Shown here piece by piece: positions 6,013 through 8,279 of a stretch of 8,279 nt of DNA. The notes below the pieces were generated by a model. It was not told where the DNA came from. It saw only the letters and a program-made list of their open reading frames with translations, and made no database searches. A program made the translations under genes and the position numbers. Within the stretch, counting starts at the first letter, position 1; the number at the start of each line of letters is the position of its first letter. This DNA comes from Lachnospiraceae bacterium (GTDB taxonomy: Bacteria; Bacillota; Clostridia; Lachnospirales; Lachnospiraceae): contig JAAVAA010000021.1 of NCBI GenBank assembly GCA_014804285.1, forward strand, positions 28,872 to 37,150, in the 5' to 3' direction.

Positions 6013-6444
6013 TTATAGATACTGTTTCAAGCGTTCTATATTTTTCTCCTCGAAATCCATAAGTTCCTTTGCTATTTCCATAGATACATCCCCTGCCTTC
6101 TCATGGTGGTTGACTGATTTCCACATACTGGTCAGTCCGCGGTTTGAGCCCTGAATCAGCATTTCCGCAATATGACTGGTACTGGTGTTTAACATGGTAT
6201 TCATATTGACACTGCCCTTCAGCATCATATCCTGGAAACCATTATCCCGATAAAAGGCTGCCTTCCCACTTAACAGTCTGTCTGTGGCTTTATTATAAAT
6301 TTCCGCATACTTCATGGATTCCCGTGCCATCTGCACGGACAGTCCATCATCATAAATTTTCCCGCTCAAAGCATCGATTGCTTTCATTGCCATCTTTGTG
6401 TTTTTTTGTACTTCCTGAAGGATGCCAATATCGTCACTTTTCAT
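6013..6444 (-). CDS. Unrecognised helical 143-residue protein
   Basis: I do not recognise a family. The protein has no signal peptide or membrane segment and appears wholly alpha-helical. It is rich in Met, Lys, Glu and Asn, with a core of alternating amphipathic helices (residues 8-60, 70-108, 113-143), loosely like a four-helix-bundle protein. A cluster NMNTMLNTSTSHIAEML (80-96) and an HH pair (113-114) stand out, but no metal-binding pattern is evident. The start ATG (6442-6444) follows AAAGGA with a 9-base gap. The gene lies between the oxidoreductase terminator (6494-6528) and the gdhA promoter; only about 50 bases precede its ATG after that terminator, so its promoter is unclear. No terminator follows before the gdhA promoter. 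A structural or stress role would be a guess. Confidence 0.82.
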   Translation of the reverse strand: MKSDDIGILQEVQKNTKMAMKAIDALSGKIYDDGLSVQMARESMKYAEIYNKATDRLLSGKAAFYRDNGFQDMMLKGSVNMNTMLNTSTSHIAEMLIQGSNRGLTSMWKSVNHHEKAGDVSMEIAKELMDFEEKNIERLKQYL

Positions 6445-6493
6445 TTTACAAAATCCTTTCTCTCTTCACGCCAACATGGTTTTTCCCATGAAC

Positions 6494-6528
6494 AAAAACA
6501 GAATGAACAAACTGTCCATTCTGTTTTA
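6494..6528 (-). terminator. Intrinsic terminator of the oxidoreductase gene
   Basis: AAAACAGAATG (6495-6505) and CATTCTGTTTT (6517-6527) form an 11-bp stem around an 11-base loop, which may close further through ACA/TGT. On the minus strand it ends in a run of T (6494-6498). It begins about 30 bases after the oxidoreductase stop. The symmetric A/T flanks mean it could act in both directions. Confidence 0.85.
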
Positions 6529-6556
6529 GTATTGCTTTATTTTGTGAAAATATACT

Positions 6557-7612
6557 TTATTCTGCCGCTTCTGTCTGTTCGTCTTCCTTCTCCGGTAAGG
6601 AAGAAGCTTCCTCCTGCACTTCCTCTTGTACTTTCTCGAAAGGATAAACAATTCCCCATTCCTTACGGAGATTATCCATCATCTTCATTACCCGGAGAGT
6701 TTCACTGTGAGGCATCTCCACACATTCCATCTGATGATCCCGAATCGCACGGATGCAGGCTTCCACCTCATATTCGTAACCGGATATCTGCTTGGGTCTC
6801 TTATACTCAGCTACCTTTTTGTACGAAGTATCATATACTGCAATGCTTTCAAAATTATTGATATTCTCTACGATTGCAAAGCCCTTTGTGCCATAAATAA
6901 TGCCTTTACGATCACTTAACGATACCATAGAGCTGTTCAGTACGGCACATTTCCCATCCATGTACTGAATGGTGATCGTGTTTTGCTGATCTACTCCTGT
7001 ATCTGTATAGGTACAACAGGAATGTATCTTGTCAATGTTATTTCCAAAAATCATCAAGGCAAAATTGATTGTGTAGACCCCTACGTCCAAAAGCGCTCCT
7101 CCTGCAAGAGCCGGGTTTTGAAGCCTCTCCACTTTGTCGATCACATATCCCAAGTTTGCCGTAAGTGTCTTCGGCTCTCCAATCACACCACTTCCAACAA
7201 CCTCTCGAATCGTTGTGAGCATTGGCATATAACGTGTCCACATACCTTCTGTGATAAACACACCATTTTCCTGTGCGATCCGGAACAGCTCTTCCGCCTG
7301 ATATGCATTTGCGGTAAATGCCTTTTCGCATAACACCGGTTTTCCGTTTATCAGACAAAGCTTTGCATTTTCAAAATGCTCCGAATGCGGTGTTGCTATA
7401 TAGATCAAATCGATCTTACTGTCTTTGACTAACTCCTCATAGGAACCATAGGCCTTTTTACCGCCATACTTTCCGATAAACACTTCTGCCCTGATCTTTT
7501 CTCTTGATGCAGCAGCATAAAACCTTACACCTTTCATCCGGTTTATCGTCTCCGCCATGATTGACGCAATATTACCGGTTCCCATAATACCGATATTGAC
7601 TTTTCCGATCAT
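6557..7612 (-). CDS. Gfo/Idh/MocA-family NAD(P)-dependent oxidoreductase
   Basis: A 351-residue cytoplasmic dehydrogenase of the glucose-fructose oxidoreductase / inositol dehydrogenase / MocA superfamily. The Rossmann half starts at once (KVNIGIMGTGNIASIMAE) and continues to IATPHSEHF (72-80) and CEKAFTANAYQAEEL (95-109), where the family's EKP is EKA. The C-terminal half has GGALLDVGVYTINFA (171-185) with likely catalytic D176 and Y180. The EGMWTRYMP (122-130) segment resembles the dimeric dihydrodiol dehydrogenase branch. The substrate, probably a sugar or other polyol, cannot be told from sequence. The tail (327-351) is a Glu-rich extension beyond the usual fold, as in several neighbouring proteins. 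The start ATG (7610-7612) is preceded by AGGGGGTGG; the upstream frame has no better start. It may be translationally coupled to a 25-codon ORF that overlaps it by four bases. It ends before a hairpin terminator. Confidence 0.93.
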   Translation of the reverse strand: MIGKVNIGIMGTGNIASIMAETINRMKGVRFYAAASREKIRAEVFIGKYGGKKAYGSYEELVKDSKIDLIYIATPHSEHFENAKLCLINGKPVLCEKAFTANAYQAEELFRIAQENGVFITEGMWTRYMPMLTTIREVVGSGVIGEPKTLTANLGYVIDKVERLQNPALAGGALLDVGVYTINFALMIFGNNIDKIHSCCTYTDTGVDQQNTITIQYMDGKCAVLNSSMVSLSDRKGIIYGTKGFAIVENINNFESIAVYDTSYKKVAEYKRPKQISGYEYEVEACIRAIRDHQMECVEMPHSETLRVMKMMDNLRKEWGIVYPFEKVQEEVQEEASSLPEKEDEQTEAAE

Positions 7613-7686
7613 GTTTCCACCCCCTGGTATTTTGAATGCTTGTGCCTTTCTCCTATGTAAAAATTGAACTGCCGCTGCGACCTCAT
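7609..7686 (-). CDS. Possible 25-residue leader peptide overlapping the oxidoreductase start
   Basis: An ATG at 7684-7686 opens a 25-codon frame that begins MRSQRQFNFYIGERHKHSKY and ends in TGA sharing ATGA with the oxidoreductase start. The product would be basic and soluble. AGAAGG lies just upstream but only two bases from the ATG, too close for efficient initiation, so this may be a chance frame. The ATGA overlap and the lack of another gene in this gap are the reasons to note it. I do not recognise the peptide. Confidence 0.25.
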   Translation of the reverse strand: MRSQRQFNFYIGERHKHSKYQGVET

Positions 7687-7702
7687 CACCTTCTTATATG
7701 AC

Positions 7703-7730
7703 AAAACAGGGCTGACCGGCTGGTCAGCCC
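7703..7730 (-). terminator. Intrinsic terminator of the SH3b-domain gene
   Basis: GGGCTGACC and GGTCAGCCC form a perfect 9-bp GC-rich stem around a 4-base loop (7709-7730), followed on the minus strand by TGTTTTG. It starts 7 bases after the stop of the SH3b-domain gene. On the plus strand the stem is followed by ATATTTTTATT, but no plus-strand gene reads into it. Confidence 0.9.
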
Positions 7731-7736
7731 ATATTT

Positions 7737-8279
7737 TTATTCCACATAATCAGACTTTACAAACGCGGTTTGTCCTTTGTATTTAATCTTTGTCCAACCA
7801 TCCGCCTGTTTCATAACAAGCTCAAACTCATCGCCTGCGTAAGCAGTCCCCAGTGCTGCTGAATCTGTACTGGCACCCTTACGTATCTTGACACTCTCCT
7901 TTACCTTAACCGTTCCTGAAGCTGCTTCATTGGAAACTGCCGGTGCATTATCCTGCTCTTCTTCCGGTTCAGCAGCTGCTACCACCAACTCTTCTTCCAC
8001 TACTTCTAAATAATCGCTTTTAATAAATGCCTCGCCGTTGTTATAGCTGACTTTGCTCCAGCCATTCCCCCGCTCCTCCAAAAGCTGAAATTCCTGACCA
8101 ATCTGTGCTTTATCAATACGATCAGCCTCTTCACTGTCAGAAGAACGAATATTTACCACAGCTGTAGCACGTACCGTCTTTGCAACCATTTGAACTTCCT
8201 GCTCTGCCTCTTCCTCCGGTTCCGGCTCAGGTACTTCTACCTCCGGCTGTTCTGCCTGCGCAAGAATCTCACCCACATC
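7737..8279 (-). CDS. Protein with two C-terminal SH3b domains (partial, runs off right edge)
   Basis: The C-terminal 180 residues of a longer protein; the frame is open through the last codon (GAT) of the window, so the true start lies outside. Two bacterial SH3 domains are visible: residues 34-93 (ATAVVNIRSS ... GWSKVSYNNGEAFIKSDYLE) and 122-180 (VKVKESVKIRKG ... GWTKIKYKGQTAFVKSDYVE). Both have the NIR/KIR, GW and A-F-[IV]-KSDY signatures, and they are diverged copies of each other. Acidic Glu/Pro-rich linkers precede each (residues 10-30 and 92-112). SH3b domains usually bind peptidoglycan or act as targeting modules in exported envelope proteins, so an extracytoplasmic place is likely; the N-terminal part that would show a signal peptide or catalytic domain is not visible. 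A GTG at 8274-8276 is in frame but has no room for a visible ribosome binding site. The gene ends at a strong terminator. Confidence 0.9.
   Translation of the reverse strand, partial: DVGEILAQAEQPEVEVPEPEPEEEAEQEVQMVAKTVRATAVVNIRSSDSEEADRIDKAQIGQEFQLLEERGNGWSKVSYNNGEAFIKSDYLEVVEEELVVAAAEPEEEQDNAPAVSNEAASGTVKVKESVKIRKGASTDSAALGTAYAGDEFELVMKQADGWTKIKYKGQTAFVKSDYVE

Noticed and set aside
6475..6490. CATGG/CCATG hairpin upstream of the 143-residue gene
   Set aside because: Only five base pairs with a six-base loop; not distinguishable from chance.
8274..8276. GTG as the start of the SH3b-domain gene
   Set aside because: The frame is open to the window edge, and two SH3b domains with acidic linkers usually form the C-terminus of a longer exported protein.

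Overview
The window looks like a chromosomal segment of a Firmicute of the class Clostridia, most likely a Lachnospiraceae-type gut anaerobe. This rests on AAGGAGG-type ribosome binding sites, sigma-A-like promoters, a clostridial-type 444-residue glutamate dehydrogenase, and a BlaI/BlaR1-like pair with a large extracytoplasmic domain. The assignment is an inference from protein character, not from a search. There are eight well-supported protein genes. Two are cut by the window edges: a response regulator at the left and an SH3b-domain protein at the right. There are no rRNA or tRNA genes, insertion sequences or CRISPR arrays, and no gene-free stretch above 300 bases.

Left part (1-3848): a minus-strand regulatory block. 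A strong promoter (3692-3720) reads into a BlaI/MecI-family repressor (3241-3621). Its last codons overlap the start of an M56 (BlaR1-type) membrane metalloprotease (488-3244) by four bases (ATGA). An OmpR/PhoB-like response regulator (1-388) follows after 99 bases. The M56 protein keeps the HELCH zinc motif but lacks a penicillin-binding sensor domain. Instead it carries about 520 extracytoplasmic residues resembling a DUF5050-type beta-propeller plus a C-terminal NTF2-like segment, preceded by a lipobox-like sequence. The repressor keeps an Asn-Phe pair where S. aureus BlaI is cleaved. The promoter carries a perfect palindrome (TTCGGCA-2-TGCCGAA) at the start of the transcript and a degenerate copy over the -10 box. 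Together these look like a proteolysis-relieved repression circuit that answers an unknown, probably non-beta-lactam, envelope signal.

Middle (3849-5975): a divergent plus-strand gene for an unrecognised helical 202-residue protein converges on gdhA (4541-5875, minus), with a bidirectional terminator between them. gdhA has its own near-consensus promoter and a strong hairpin with a U-rich tail inside its 5' leader, a candidate attenuator or stability element.

Right part (5976-8279): all minus strand and mostly single-gene units. In transcription order these are the C-terminal part of a two-SH3b-domain protein with a terminator, a Gfo/Idh/MocA-family oxidoreductase with a terminator (possibly preceded by a 25-codon overlapping ORF), and an unrecognised helical 143-residue protein that leads towards gdhA.
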